A stretch of 64,000 bases of DNA from Patiria pectinifera (GCA_029964075.1 CM057129.1:12639430-12703429); one strand, 5' to 3'. Positions 21,904-33,840 are shown, counted from the stretch's first letter. Notes: generated by a model not told the origin, from the sequence alone. Numbers and translations: made by a program.

Positions 21904-23260
21904 TATATAGGGAATCTGCCGTTTTAGGGTGCACCGCAGAAGGCAAAGCGCCATCGAAGACAGGGAATCTGCCGGTGCAGGGTGCACCACAGAAGACAAG
22001 GCCGTCGAAGATAGGGAATCTGCCAGTGCAGCTAGGGTGCACCACAGAAGGCAAGGCCGTCGAAGATAGGGAATCCACTGGTGTAGGGTGCAACACAGAA
22101 GACAAGGCCATCAAAGACAGGGAATCCGCCATTGCAGGGTGTACCGCAGAAGACAAGGCCATCCAAGATAGGGAATCCGTCGGTGCAGGGTGCATTGCAG
22201 AAGGCAAGGCCGTTGAAGATAGGGAATCTGCCAATGTAGGGTGCACCGCAGAAGGCAATGCCTTCGGAGTTAGGAAATCCGCCGGTGCAGGGTGCAAAAC
22301 AGAAGGCAAGGTCGTCGAAGACAGGAAATCGGCCGGTACATGATGCATCGTAGAAGGCAAGGTCGTCGAGGATAGGGAGTCTGCCCGTGCGGGGTGCACC
22401 ACAGAAGGCAAAGCCATTGAAGATAGGGAATCCGCCCGTGCGGGGTGCACCGCAGAAGACAATTAAGGCCGTCAAAGACAGGGAATCCGCCAGTGCAGGG
22501 TGCAAAACAAAAGGCAAGGCCGTCGAAGACAGGGAATCTGCAGGTGCAGGGTAAACCACAGAAGACAAGCCCGTCGACAGACAGGGAATCTGCCCCGCCT
22601 GTGCAGGGTGTAACGCAGAAGGCAGGGCCATCAAAGAAAGGGAATCCGCTGACGCAGTGTGAACCTCAGAAGGCAAGGCCGTCGAAGATAGGGAATCCGC
22701 CTGTGCAGGGTGCACCGCAGAAGGCAAGGCCGTTGAAGATAGGGAATCTGCCGGTGCAGGGTGCACGTACACAGATGCAAGGCTGTGGAAGACCTGGAAT
22801 GCGCCCGTGCAGGGTGCATGCACCGCAGAAGGTAAGGCCGGCTAAGATAGGGAATCCGCCGGTGCAGGGTGCATTGCAGAAGGCAAGGCTGCCGAAGACC
22901 TGGAATGCGCCTGTGAAGGGTGCACCGCAGAAGACAAGGCCGTCAAAGAAAGGGAATCCGCTGGTGCAGGGTGAACCACCGCAGAAGACAGGATGAACCG
23001 CAGAAGGCAAGGCCGTCGAAGACCGGGAATCTGCCTGTGCAAGGTGCACCGCAGAAGGCAAGGCCGTCGAAGAGAGGGAATCTACAGCTGCAGGGTACTT
23101 GCACCACAGAAGGCAAGGCTGTCCAAGATAGGGAATCTACCGCTGCAGGGTGCACCACAGAAGGCATGGCCGTCGAAGATAGGGAATCAGCCGGTGCTGG
23201 GTGCACCACAGAAGACAAGGCCATCGAAGAGGAGTCCGCCGGTGCATGGAACACAGCATA
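21904..23260 (+). repeat. Coding-derived 51-bp minisatellite, right block
   Basis: About 26 further units of the 51-bp repeat, with small indels (for example near 22030, 22470, 22580, 22770 and 22985). CCACAG and CCGCAG variants, and GAAGACAAGG and GAAGGCAAGG variants, are interspersed, suggesting local amplification and mixing of unit types. Frames of over 180 codons on both strands are consequences of a period divisible by three with no stop. Confidence 0.9.
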
Positions 23261-25548
23261 GAAATGAGAAACGACACCAAACTGTCATTGCCCATTAAAC
23301 AACCATGTACCATTGTTCGTGTATTTTTTTCTCAAAAATACACAATCCCACCCGTGAGAACCACTCGTTGGACCCCAAATCATATGTGGATGCAGTACAA
23401 GTTCTTCTACGAGTGATGGGCTACACAACAAGCCCAGAAATAATGTGATATCACCTGACATGACTTCAAGAAGAAAAAAAGCGGAAAACATCCTCATGTG
23501 ATGGCCGGCGCTATAAAGACGATATACTTGTCATCTACAACGGAATCAAAAGCATGCTCCTGCTATCAAGAGGATCTGCGAACATGATCCTTTGCTCGCA
23601 CACTCAATCAGGTTTGATTAACAAAAAGAAAATTCATGCTTAAAACCAAATAAATTGCGTTTACATGTTCTCTCTTTTCCTTAGCTAAGAGTTCAACAAG
23701 TTTTCTTCCTAATACTTTTTAGGGGAGTTTTAGGGAAAATTGTTGCTTCTAACGAAGTACAAAAAGCAAATGACCCTATATTTCTCTAACTTGGTTTAAA
23801 ATTCTGAAATTTGAAGTTGCAGGAATCATTGACAATGAGCAAAAATTTTCTTAAGTTAATAAGGGAAATCGATCTCATACAAGGAAGTAATGGCAGAAAT
23901 GTCAAAAGTGCATCATGATTACCGCAGTCAAGTTACAGTAGTTACAAAAAGGTTTATTTGCCGGATGGGAAATCAGCGCACCAATTTGGCCACCATCTGT
24001 TTTTCAACCAAGATATGTTCCAGAAAATATTGAGGATTTTGGAAAAAATGTTCCATCTGCACAAAGTGTTCAAATTATGAAGCTAAATACCATATCCCTC
24101 CTTCAAAAAATGTAACAGTGAGAATCTTTAAGTGCTGAGTGGAACCTTCCATGCAAACATGACTGAATTGGTCAGATAACTTGTGCTTCAATTTTTGAAG
24201 GTGGACAGCAGAGCAGAAGGGCCAACTAATTTGTACAGGCATCAACGTCATACATGAATAAATTCAGCTAGCTAAAGCTTTTGAACGCGAATGAAACTGT
24301 ATGTATCCTCATCCTGTCAGCTTGTAATTGTGCCCTTTAATGACACTGTTATCCGGCAATGCTTGAAAGTAAATTAATGATCAAACCGGAATGGCGCACA
24401 GACTGTGAACAACATAGCAAAATGACAGAGTTTAACAAAGTGTAGACGGTACTGACATTACCCAAATATTAATTACACAAATATGACATGCGCGTTAGAG
24501 TTGTCCGGATTTCCTGTATACGTTCTACCATGACCAACTTCCGCATAACGTTTTATCCTGAATTAGTTTGAGTGATTTCCGGAAAACATCGTGAGTTCAA
24601 GATTTTATGTTTGAAATTAAAGTGATCAAACAAACAGGGGAAATGAGGAAGAAATTAAGGGGTGGTTGCCATACTGATTTTACGAGTCAGGTTAAAAAGG
24701 ATCGAGCTTTCACAGGCTCTTTTCTTTAAACCAAAATATTCATATAAAAAATCATCTGAAATGTTAAACGTGCGTGAATTTGAATAAGCGGGAATCACAA
24801 AATAAATTTAAACTATTCTGAATCACAACACGGACCCTGATGTAATACGCTCTCGGAAAAAAAAAACTGCAGTCAGATTCGACTAGGAAACAGTTTGTTT
24901 TATAAATAAAACGTCCGTGAATGTAGGGATATGCGATAAGAATCTAAAATGTTTAGCTTTTCGAATACTTGAGAAGCCAGTCAGTTCTGCAGCGGCACTG
25001 ACTAGACTCACGCACGAGCAACATTCATATCTTTTTTTAATTGATTTGTAATTTTCGAACCAAACGTAGTATAATCACAAAAAAGAAGCACACTCGTCGG
25101 GCATACTCTGTTGCATGTGTAACCGACGGAATCCAGTTGTAAGAACCAACAATTGTGCATACGTGTTTTCTTTTCTTCTTAAAATGTACAGATTACATGC
25201 ACTAAGCTGAAATTTCATCATGTTAGTTGTTTGTTAACATTTTAAGCAATTTTGTTGCTTCTATAACGAGGGAAACAAGGCAACACAGTCAAAACTATGT
25301 TCTTCTATAATAATTTCAATTTTGAAATTGCAGGAATCACAATGAGTTTCAATGTTTAGCATTTATTAGGGAAATCGATCTCATACCAAGGAAGAAGTGG
25401 ACATTTTATAAGTGGACTACCGAAGTTACAGTCGTTACAATTTTTTTTTTAAAATTATTTTCCGCATGAGAAATCAGCGCATCGGTTTGGCTATTATAGT
25501 ATCCCTATATCCCTTTACATTATAATGTGTCCCAGACAAATCTTTAGT
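23261..25548. other. AT-rich non-coding region with a diverged internal duplication
   Basis: No exon recognised. Segments 23815-24000 and 25325-25500 resemble each other (GGGAAATCGATCTCATAC, AAGTTACAGT, GAAATCAGCGCA). GAAATCAGCGCA-type words also occur near 26525 and 39445, linking this area to the duplicated C1q upstream region. Confidence 0.5.
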
Positions 25549-26082
25549 ATAGGTTTTCCCGGCCAATTTCCTAAAATGCTCATTCACTTCTGAAAATCGG
25601 TCATTCATTTTCGTCTGAATTTGAGAATCGCTCTGAACACGCGTTTCATCTTCGCTACCAGAGCATTCGATTATATTTCAGTTCAATCAATTAAGTGATT
25701 GAACGCACCTTTCGTTTATGTCCATTCAGATTCGTTTACAAGACTTCTGTTTCGCTTTTAGAGGGCGATTTCAAACATGCACCATTCGATTTCACTTTTA
25801 GTTGAATGCCATCGGCACCAAATACAATAAGGGTTTTCTTTTTTATTAACCGTCAATCAAATTAGCTGAATTTAGAAAAGGCGTGCGTGCGTAAATGAAT
25901 GCGCAGGTAACGTAATTGGCCGTCTGCTTTTCAAAACCGATTGCACGGACAATGAAAACGATTGAACTTTCGTTGAATTGAAATGGGATTAAAGACGTGC
26001 TTTCAAATTCAGACGAAAAACGAATGACCGATTTTCAGAAGTGAATGAACATTATTTCAGGAAGTTGGCCGTGAAAACCTAT
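25549..26082. mobile_element. MITE with about 75-bp terminal inverted repeats
   Basis: The left end TATAGGTTTTCCCGGCCAAT and the right end, GTTGGCCGTGAAAACCTATA, are mutual inverted repeats that extend inward through TCACTTCTGAAAATCGGTCA / TGACCGATTTTCAGAAGTGA to about 75 bp each side. The ends sit at TA, as expected for a TA-targeting superfamily. It has no transposase. A truncated sister lies at 28262-28590 and a related, shorter-armed one at 44093-44582. Confidence 0.8.
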
Positions 26083-26524
26083 ATTATAAGTGAAGTGCGT
26101 GGATTTCAGTAAGCAGTAATGACAATAAATAAAGATATTCCGAAATCAGCACAGAACTTGATGCTTTACACTTTTTAATAAAAGCTTTTGTGCATTTGCA
26201 GTGTGCTATCCGTAGCGACAAAAATCCAAATGAGTTTTTTTTAGGACTAGAGAGACAAGTTAGTAGCGGAAATATTGACACAGATGAATTTCTCAGACCA
26301 AACAAGAAACACTGATATACATGCATTTGCTCTTAGTTCTTATTGCCTGACAATTCGGCCTTACAGAACCGTGGTCTGGATCCGCACCAACTGTTTAGAC
26401 TGAGAGTTGTAAGTGTACTATATTTCTGTACAAAACACAGCCCTTTTGCACTCTGTTTTCAATAAATTATCGAGCTATTTAATTTCAACTCCAAACTAGC
26501 CATTGAGAAAGGCACGATTTCTGG
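26083..26524. other. Non-coding stretch
   Basis: AT-rich, with no exon or repeat recognised. Confidence 0.4.
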
Positions 26525-27080
26525 GTAGGAAAGTAGCGCATTGGCGTTGCTCGTAGCAAACGTATATCAGTATCCTAGTCAATGCATTTCACAAGCACAC
26601 TAAGTCAAGCCTATACTACTTCAAACACTCACCGAGCAAATTTTGTTCTTGCAAACTGTTCTCTTTCGGTGTCGTCCGAATATGGAAAGCGTCCGTTTTG
26701 AGGGGTGAAGCGCCGCCGCTTCTGCCTTAAAACCTGCCATCGATTTCCTGAGCAGTGACTGGAGCAGGCGGCCCGGTTTCTGATTGGCCACTGCGTGCTG
26801 TCAATTAAACGTCACGGCTGTTCATTTTTAATAAGACTGAATTTAATATGCTAATGTGACACTGCCACACACGTGAAATCTCGACACTTATGTCACAACT
26901 CTGTGATATTGGTGGATATTGTCGTTGATGCATCAAAACAAGTGGTTCTTAATTGACATATGCAACCTGTCCATCACAAACCGCTCTCTTGTGGTCATCG
27001 ACTTGTTGGATGACAATCTCTGATTGCAATAGAATTATGACGTACACCGGCCGGCCATCGCTATGAACGCATAGGAAAGT
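26525..27080 (-). promoter_or_regulatory. Duplicate of the C1q upstream promoter/first-exon region
   Basis: Read on the minus strand, it ends in a first-exon-like segment with TTGCAAGAACAAAATTTGCT and a donor CG|GTGAGTGTTTG at 26633. Upstream are GGCCAATCAG (CCAAT type, near 26785) and CAGGAAATCGATGGCAG. The block is similar to 39430-40130, including CATCGATTTCCTGAG and GTGCTGTCA. No C1q coding exon follows it to the left within this window, so it is either a stranded duplicate or serves an unseen gene. Confidence 0.45.
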
Positions 27081-27198
27081 GCCTTTTTAACTGATGGGTC
27101 ACGTTGATCTGATATTCCGCAGCTCGAAACAGTGGTGCCACACGCACACCATAAGACTGTTGCATTTCATAGGGCTCTATAATGATTGCTTCAACTTT

Positions 27199-27812
27199 GC
27201 CACTGCAAGTATATATGTTACAGATTATGTAATTCGTTATTACGGATGATTAATTCGTTATTACGGATTATTAATTCGTTATTACGGATTACTTAATTCG
27301 TTATTACGGATTATTAATTCGTTATTACGGATTATTAATTCGTTATTACGGATTACTTAATTCGTTATTACGGATTACTTAATTCGTTATTACGGATTAT
27401 TAATTCGTTATTACGGATTATTAATTTGTTATTACGGATTACTAATTCGTTATTACGGATTATTTAATTCGTTATTACGGATTATTAATTCGTTATTACG
27501 AATTAAGTCTGATGTTCTCACACGTAGAGAGCACGGGACCAGGGGCCTATGTATATAAGCGCCGCTAGGCGGCGCTATCTTTGCATACAACGTTTGCTTT
27601 ACACCGGCACCACTCCTGTGCCATACTTGCCGAGTAATGACTCAGAACGTATGAGTAATTCGTAATAACGAATTAATAATCCGTAATAACGAATTAAATA
27701 ATCCGTTATAACGAATTAGTAATCCGTAATAACGAATTAATAATCCGTAATAACGAATTAATAATCCGTAATAACGAATTAAATATTCCGCAACATATAT
27801 ACTTGCAGTGGC
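27199..27812. mobile_element. TIR element containing two opposed minisatellite arrays
   Basis: The ends GCCACTGCAAGTATATATGT (27199) and its exact inverse (ending 27812) are perfect 21-bp terminal inverted repeats. Inside, 27227-27505 is an array of about 22-25-bp units of AATTCGTTATTACGGATTA. 27655-27785 is the same unit in opposite orientation. The 150-bp core has the palindrome GCGCCGCTAGGCGGCGC near 27561. The whole could fold into a long hairpin. No transposase frame. Confidence 0.85.
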
Positions 27813-27867
27813 GCTAATGGGCCTTCGTAATTTCCTGTCTACCAATGGAAGGATATATGTTTCCTCT

Positions 27868-28261
27868 ATGATCTGGAGTGCCATGGCCTCGTGATTAAGG
27901 GCATTGAATTCGTGGTCTGCGGGTAATTCTGCGGGTTGTGGGTTCAAGTCCAGCATGGGGTTATGGTGTGTGTGCCCTTGGGCAAGGCACTTTGTCACTC
28001 ATTCCTTCTCCCCAGCTAGGAGTTAATGGGTACCTGTGAGGGCTATTGAGAGATAAGAGAGGGCTGTGAGATTGAATTGTGATTGAATTAGCTTCCTTGC
28101 GCCTAACAGGCAGCATCGAGCTGTATACTCCCCAGGGAGCTGCGATGGTATTTGGAATGTTTAATTGGCCCAATGATCAGGGGTAATGATATATAACTGT
28201 AAGCGTTGTGATTAAGTTGACTAATAAGAGCGTTCTTAAATGCCGATTATTATTATTATTA
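27868..28261 (+). mobile_element. tRNA-derived SINE with (TTA)n tail
   Basis: Head GTGCCATGGCCTCGTGATTAAG (A-box area) and GTTGTGGGTTCAAGTCCAGC (B-box area) at about 27871-27955. The body carries GGGCAAGGCACTTTGTCACTC, the type of motif shared by many animal SINEs. It ends in AAATGCCGATTATTATTATT and abuts a MITE remnant. Confidence 0.75.
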
Positions 28262-28590
28262 TGGGTTTTCCCGGCCAATTTCCTAAAATGTTAATTCACT
28301 TCTGAAAATCGGTCATTCATTTTCGACCTTATTTGAGAATCGCTCTGAACACGCGTTTCATTTTCGCTACCAGAGCATTCGATTCCATTTCAGTTCAGTC
28401 AATTAAGCAATTGAGTAGCATTCGTTTATGTCCATTCAGATTCGTTTACAAGACTTCTGTTTCGCTTTTAGAGGGTGATTTCAAACATTCACCATTCTAT
28501 TTCACTTGTATTTTAATGCCATCGGCATCAGATACAATGGGAGTTTCTTTTTCATTAGCCGTCAATCAAATTAGTTGTACCTGAAATCAA
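28262..28590. mobile_element. Truncated copy of the 25549 MITE
   Basis: It begins GGGTTTTCCCGGCCAATTTC and follows the left two-thirds of the 25549 element closely (TCACTTCTGAAAATCGGTCA, CGCTCTGAACACGCGTTTCA, AAGACTTCTGTTTCGC). The right arm is missing. Confidence 0.8.
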
Positions 28591-28682
28591 TAGTACAGGA
28601 ATATTGTTAAAACGCGATTAAAAAACATTTGAATAAATAAGATATCTAATTCATTGTAACTTAATCCGTTGAAAATGCTGGG

Positions 28683-28789
28683 TATATACCCCTCTGCCGA
28701 GAGGCTCGAGGGGTATTGTCTTCGCCTACGGCGTCCGTCCGCCCGGGCGGCCGTCTGTATGTCAGGGCGTCCGTCCGGACAGCTTTAAA
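28683..28789. repeat. GC-rich segment with palindromic ATACCCCTC/GAGGGGTAT
   Basis: ATACCCCTCTGCCGAGAGGC and CTCGAGGGGTATTGTC form a short inverted repeat, followed by GTCCGTCCGCCCGGGCGGCC and further GTCCGTCCG words. It looks like one end of a transposable element next to a tandem array. The class is unknown. Confidence 0.4.
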
Positions 28790-29405
28790 AAGCCTATAAA
28801 GTATTAAGACAAACCAATGTTGTAGTCACCCAAAAAGCTTGTTTTTCCATCATGGAGAAAACTTGCATTAAACACGTCCAAGTGTACAGAAAATACTCCT
28901 GACTATTAAACACACAGAAACAACCTACGCGTTGCTTGAACAATAACTCATTAAATACATGTCGTACTGGTTTTAAATTTCTAGTAATTATTATTGAGCA
29001 CATGTACCTTAAGCCTATAAAATATTAAGACAAATTAATGTTGTAGTCTTCCAAAAAACTGTGTTTTTTGGGTCATCACGGAGAAAACCTGCCGTAAATT
29101 CGTCCCAGTGTACAGACAATACTCCCGACTATTGAACACGCAGAAACAATCCACGCCTTGCTTGAACAACAACTCATTAAATACCTGTCGTACTGGTTCC
29201 AAATTTCTCTTAATTTTTGTTGAGCTCATGTACATAAAGCCTATAAAGGATAACTACAAACCAATGTTGTACTCACCCCAAAACCGTTTTTTGTTTGTCA
29301 TCACGGAGAAATTCTGCCACAAAGACGTCCCAGTGTACAGAAAAAACTCCTGAATATTGAACTCGCAGAAACAACCTACGCGTTGCTTGAACAATATTGA
29401 ATACA
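28790..29405. repeat. Three tandem units of about 222-225 bp
   Basis: Units start AAGCCTATAAA at 28790, 29011 and 29236; the third is cut short near 29400. Shared landmarks are CCAATGTTGTA, CATCACGGAGAAA, GTGTACAGA, GAACACGCAGAAACAA and TTGCTTGAACAA. The minus-strand frames over it are echoes of the repeat. Confidence 0.85.
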
Positions 29406-29406
29406 T

Positions 29407-29580
29407 GTTCTTTCAGCAAAACGAAAAGAAATCACATAGGGATGTGGGTGAATTGTTTTCCTTTTGCTGAAAGAACGCACACCTTTTTTTTGTGATCTGT
29501 GGACAGAACCTTAAAACGGTAGTTGTGTTTAAAATTCTAAAACTTGAAAAGTATATGAGTGATTAAATGATTCTTGTAAT
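29407..29580. repeat. Hairpin-tipped dispersed repeat, copy 1
   Basis: Bases 29407-29427 (GTTCTTTCAGCAAAACGAAA) pair with 29456-29476 with one mismatch, around a 28-bp loop. The right flank contains CTGTGGACAGAACC, AAAACGGTAGTTGTG and AACTTGAAAAGTA. A second copy is at 49278-49440. Confidence 0.85.
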
Positions 29581-30316
29581 CCGGGTACGCAGGTGACCGA
29601 TTTTTTTGAAAAAAAGAATTGAGGGCCAATGACGTTCACCTTCCATCTAATCCTCATTCAACCCATGCCAAATCAGATGGTTCAATGAACTTTGCAGCCA
29701 GGGTTTCATCCGAGCGGTGTCAACAACCTTGGGACCAGGCCTCCTGCCAAACCTCATTGAAACATATACAAACACCTGTAACTTGACACAGCCATCTCCC
29801 TTCATAGCCGCAAACCGCAGCCACCAGTCAATTATCTTTTAAGTGCCCTGTCTGGCAAATGCCTGGACACTGTCTGGCGCACGTGGCTTTTTGTTGTTTT
29901 GACTTGGATGAGTCTTGCGTAGTGGGGGAAGTACCTGTGTCCCAAAGGTACGCAGTTGGCGACTTCGGATAAAAATTTCTTGTAAACGCTGCGCAGGGTT
30001 AAAGGAAGTGAGTGTCTCTCGTTCTTTTTAATGTACGGGGTGATAAACCGTGGTTGCGTTGTAATTATGTTACGCGTGCGCCTGCGTGCAGTATTATTTG
30101 AGCGCGTGCTACGCGCCTGCTATATCCGGTTATTTAGTAAAAACGTCATACACGCGCGCGCACCACTGATTACTAGCGCCCATTGGCTACAAACGCTCGA
30201 GCTGCGTTAACTTCCGGCTCCAATCGTGCAGAAAGTGCTGGAGGTGACGTCACACTAACGAACCGGATATTTTCCGTTTTATGAGACAATGAAGAAATGC
30301 AATCAGTATAATCCAT
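29581..30316. other. Non-coding stretch, partly GC-rich
   Basis: No exon recognised. 30050-30200 is rich in CGCGTGCGCC-type words and stands out from its AT-rich surroundings. I see no TATA box or repeat name to attach. Confidence 0.4.
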
Positions 30317-30785
30317 AGGCGTAGCCATGGGGGGGGGGGGGGTGAGAGAGGGTACTTACCCTCCCAATATTGTGTAAAGACTGCCCTTTTCCCATTCAAA
30401 TACCCTTTTTTTCATCAGCTCCCCCCCCCCGCAATTTTTTTTTTTAATAGTACCCTTCGTCGGTTAGCAAGTGCCTTTTTTTCTGAACAAGTGCCCTTTT
30501 TAAACAAAAAATAGTGCTCTTTTTGGTGCCATCGGCCGTTACGGGTGCCTTTTGTTTTAATTTCGCGCAGTAATCGCCCTGAAAAGCACCACACGTTGTT
30601 CGTTAGTGTGCCTAATTGTCGGTTTTGAACAGCGCCCCCATTGACAGGTGGTACCATCCCCCCTTCCACTATTTGATTTTACGGATGCCAAGTGAAACAA
30701 ATGTGGCTACATTTCAGGATGGTGCAAGTGCCCTTTTCAAGAAATGCCCCCAATAAAAATGACCTTGCTACGCCCCTGACAATGT
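30317..30785. mobile_element. Short repeat with GGCGTAGC / GCTACGCCCC ends
   Basis: It starts AGGCGTAGCCATGGGGG and ends TTGCTACGCCCCTG, imperfect inverted ends of about 12 bp. It contains poly-G, poly-C and poly-T runs and the segment GAACAGCGCCCCCATTGACA, also found in other G-rich repeats here (32050, 9695). A non-autonomous hAT-like origin is a guess. Confidence 0.45.
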
Positions 30786-30934
30786 TATTTCAATACGACG
30801 AAAACAGGGCATTAAGGGTTGATTCTTTTTTTATTTGCTATAGTCGGCCAAGATGCAAGGTATTGGTGTTGTGGACCACCATTAACAACCTCAGATATTC
30901 TGGCGAAAATGGTTGGGACAATGGCAATAAACAC

Positions 30935-31135
30935 ACCCTCCCTATCCACATCCAATCCAGGTTAAACACATTCAGACAATCCCAGCCAAAATGGTTTGGA
31001 CACGTCACAAAAAAAGAATACCCTCCCCTGCCCCCCGTTCCTCTGATCCACACCCTAGTCTCCACATCCAATCCAGGCCACATACATTCAGACAATCCCG
31101 GCCAAAAGGGTTTGGGACACGTCCACACACTGAGC
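30935..31135. repeat. Two-copy tandem duplication, unit about 120 bp
   Basis: CCACATCCAATCCAGG, ACATTCAGACAATCCC and GGCCAAAA-GGTTTGGGACACGTC occur at about 30946-31003 and 31065-31125. The plus-strand frame at 30692-31276 runs through it but has no domain. Confidence 0.7.
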
Positions 31136-31804
31136 AAACCCAGTAGCGTATCCAGCTTTGGATGTCAGGGGGAGCTCGAGGGGGTACGGCGCACATCCGC
31201 CCAGCGAGTTTTTGCCGGGATTGTAGGTACAGCTGCTAATGTTGACCTGTTTGTCTACAATAGGGCGCTTTTCTGACAAGAAAGATCACATTGAAAATCA
31301 GAACGTAAAATATGGCGTCACACAATCTCTGGCCACGCCCTGCGTCTGAGAGTTTGGGAGACATACAGGTCTGATATAACATTAGTAGATTTGACTTAAA
31401 AAGCTGAGCAGTTTAATTTGACTATTCTGGGTCAGCTGGGTGCAACAGTTACTGAAAATCAGTCAATCTGACTAGATTTTTCCTGTCAGCTTTGAAAATA
31501 GTTATGCAAATAACTAAAACTGGAGTCAAATTCAGCTTCTTTTTCTATAGTCATAGTATGAAACTTTGCATCTTTATCTAAATTCCTAGTTAATTTTCAA
31601 TAACTGTGAGAACAAGTCAATATTTTGACTAAGTTGTTTTTAGAGTGTACTCCTCACCCATCCTGGACCCCCGCCCGCATCACCACCCATCAGCCATGAG
31701 CACTGATCCCCCACCCCATCACTGCATGGCTGATCTATATCAACATTTCCAGGGGAACCAAAATGAAAAGAGCATTACAGACCGGCAGGCCTGTCCGGAA
31801 ATTA

Positions 31805-32115
31805 AACCCCCAGGCGCGGATCCGGAGTGGTGGGGAGGGGTTCAACCCCCACCTTTTCATTTTTTCCCATAGAAATTCATAACAAATAATGCTTACCGCA
31901 TCCCCCCCCCCGCTCTGACACCCCAAAAAACAATTTTAATGGTATTTATACGCCTGTGCACAAAAACGGACAGAGCCTCTGGGTTACAGGGGTATTTTGT
32001 ACACTATCCGGTAATATAGTACTTGTATTAATAATCGTTGGATTTGAATAGCGCCCCCACCCCTCCCCCTTCCTCCTCCCCACCTATTGATTTTACGGAT
32101 CCACGTGTCCGGACA
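31805..32115. repeat. GGATCC-ended G/C-rich repeat
   Basis: CAGGCGCGGATCCGGAG near 31810 and ACGGATCCACGTGTCCGG near 32093 are imperfect inverted ends. The interior has poly-C runs and TTCAACCCCC, AAATTCATAA and ATAGCGCCCCCACCCC words shared with the repeats at 9543 and 30317. Confidence 0.5.
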
Positions 32116-33510
32116 AAAAAAGCCCTGTCTACATTTTAGCATTGATTTGTTGATGAACCCCCCCCCCTTCAAAAATTCCTGGATCCTCCCCGGACCCCAG
32201 CCCTAATGTAAGCATAATGACCTGCCAGAAGTTACAATATCAAACCATAAAGCATTACAAACAAAATGACTGATTTTATATGCAGTAATTTTAATATCTG
32301 AGCGATTGCAATTTTAACAATAAGCACAATTTATAAGTACTATAAAACGTTAGGAAAAAACTCGCCTTATTACTTTCCTGTGGATTCGATTGAATTCTTC
32401 CAAAATGTTTGAAACATCGAGGTCCAGCCCAAGGAGTTTGAAAAAGTAGCATGTGGTAGGCCTACATTATCAAAAGCTAACTAGAGTTTTCAGATACATC
32501 ATGGTTTCGTTGTGTTGTAAATTACTTAATTAAGCTGTTAAACAGAGCAATACTTAAAACAAACAACACTTTTCTCAGGAAAAAAAAACATATCAGCTGT
32601 AATACAATTATAACCGCGTTATAATTACGGATCGCCAGTAGTGTCACATTAAACAATTAAAATTGTAAAGAATTATTTCATCGGAATTAAACTCTTAAAA
32701 AGTCAACTTTTAACGGAATTAAAATTTTAAATTAAAGTAATGACATGCTCATTAACATGGGATGAAAAAGTGGTTCATTGAATCCGAGAGTTTTTTGGTC
32801 AAACATGGTGTAATTCAAATTCAATTTAAAAAAAACAAAACAAAAAATAACAAAACCTTTGTGAATTAGTAACAGATATTGAGGCGTGTCAGCCCACCTC
32901 AGAATAAGCCTCAAGCCTCTTATCCGAAAACACACTTTTTTCAATTAGTTGACGTTTGCATGTGAGACATTTAAGTGAAGAATCAGTTCTGAGCCGTTGT
33001 CTGAGGACATGCTTCCGAGGACAAATTCTGACAATGCGAGCCTGGGTGGATCAAAAGGGCGTGATCCTGTAACAACACAACTGAAAAACCTGAGAGAATG
33101 TATACAATCCGCACCGGACGATACGATCTGATACACGGTGCCCTCTGGAGACGTGCACACAATGGGGAACAAAAGGTTGTATACGTCTCCACAGGGCAAT
33201 TTCTATAGATGAATACGTTTCCACGAGGTTTTCACGAAATAGTCGATTTTACTCAAAAACTAGGAATTTCCCAGGTATGTTGATTCGTCGCAAATGGTAG
33301 AGTTTTAGAAAAGGTATATATTAAGTCCAAATTTCAGCCAAGGGAATTAATTCTGCTTAAATTAAGAGCATTTTGAAACTGTACTTTCAAACTCAAAAAC
33401 TTTAGTACACGAGAACAAAGAAATGTCTCCACAAGGATACACATTTCAGTTCGCGTGTCCGTGCGTATTTGTCGTATTGTGCACCGTGGCATTATGTATG
33501 GTTGTGCAAT
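32116..33510. other. AT-rich non-coding stretch
   Basis: No exon is supported. The minus-strand frames at 32945-33199 and elsewhere are short and have no recognisable domain. Nothing further is seen. Confidence 0.4.
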
Positions 33511-33514
33511 CAGT

Positions 33515-33671
33515 ATAGACCGCTTGCAGACGCGTTCGATAATCGACGCGCGAAGGCGCGCGACGCCATGTTGTGGGACAGGCGTATATCTATCCACGCA
33601 CATTTTGTCCCAGAACATGGCGTCGCTCACCTTAGCGCGTCAATTATCGATCGCGTCTGCAAGCGGTCTAT
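33515..33671. mobile_element. Foldback MITE of about 155 bp
   Basis: ATAGACCGCTTGCAGACGCG at the left is matched by its inverse at the right, and the arms continue inward through CGATAAT, GACGCGC and GCGACGCCATGTT for about 70 bp, leaving almost no loop. The element is GC-rich within AT-rich DNA. Reading frames on both strands are consequences of the palindrome. Confidence 0.8.
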
Positions 33672-33840
33672 TGTTGTATTTTGGTGAATATCCTTAAAGT
33701 AGCACATTGTTGATTTCCCGCTTGATTTAAATTTGATTTTACTTTCTTTAACTTGAACGTCGGCTGCCTAGTCAGATTCTAGTGGTGATTTGAAATTCAT
33801 TTTATCTGAAGCATTAAGAATTAAAATAACAAGAATGATA

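Noticed and set aside
22032-22823. 263-codon minus-strand frame
   Set aside because: It is the antisense of the 51-bp minisatellite. A period divisible by three without stops opens frames on both strands.
21050-23260. CRISPR array
   Set aside because: Units are contiguous 51-bp tandem repeats without unique spacers, in animal DNA, and derive from a retroelement reading frame.
27227-27505. CRISPR-like or telomere-like array
   Set aside because: Units of 22-25 bp are back to back and repeated in inverse orientation inside inverted ends, so this is a transposable-element structure.
33334-33697. Overlapping frames on both strands around 33.5 kb
   Set aside because: They are caused by the 155-bp palindrome.
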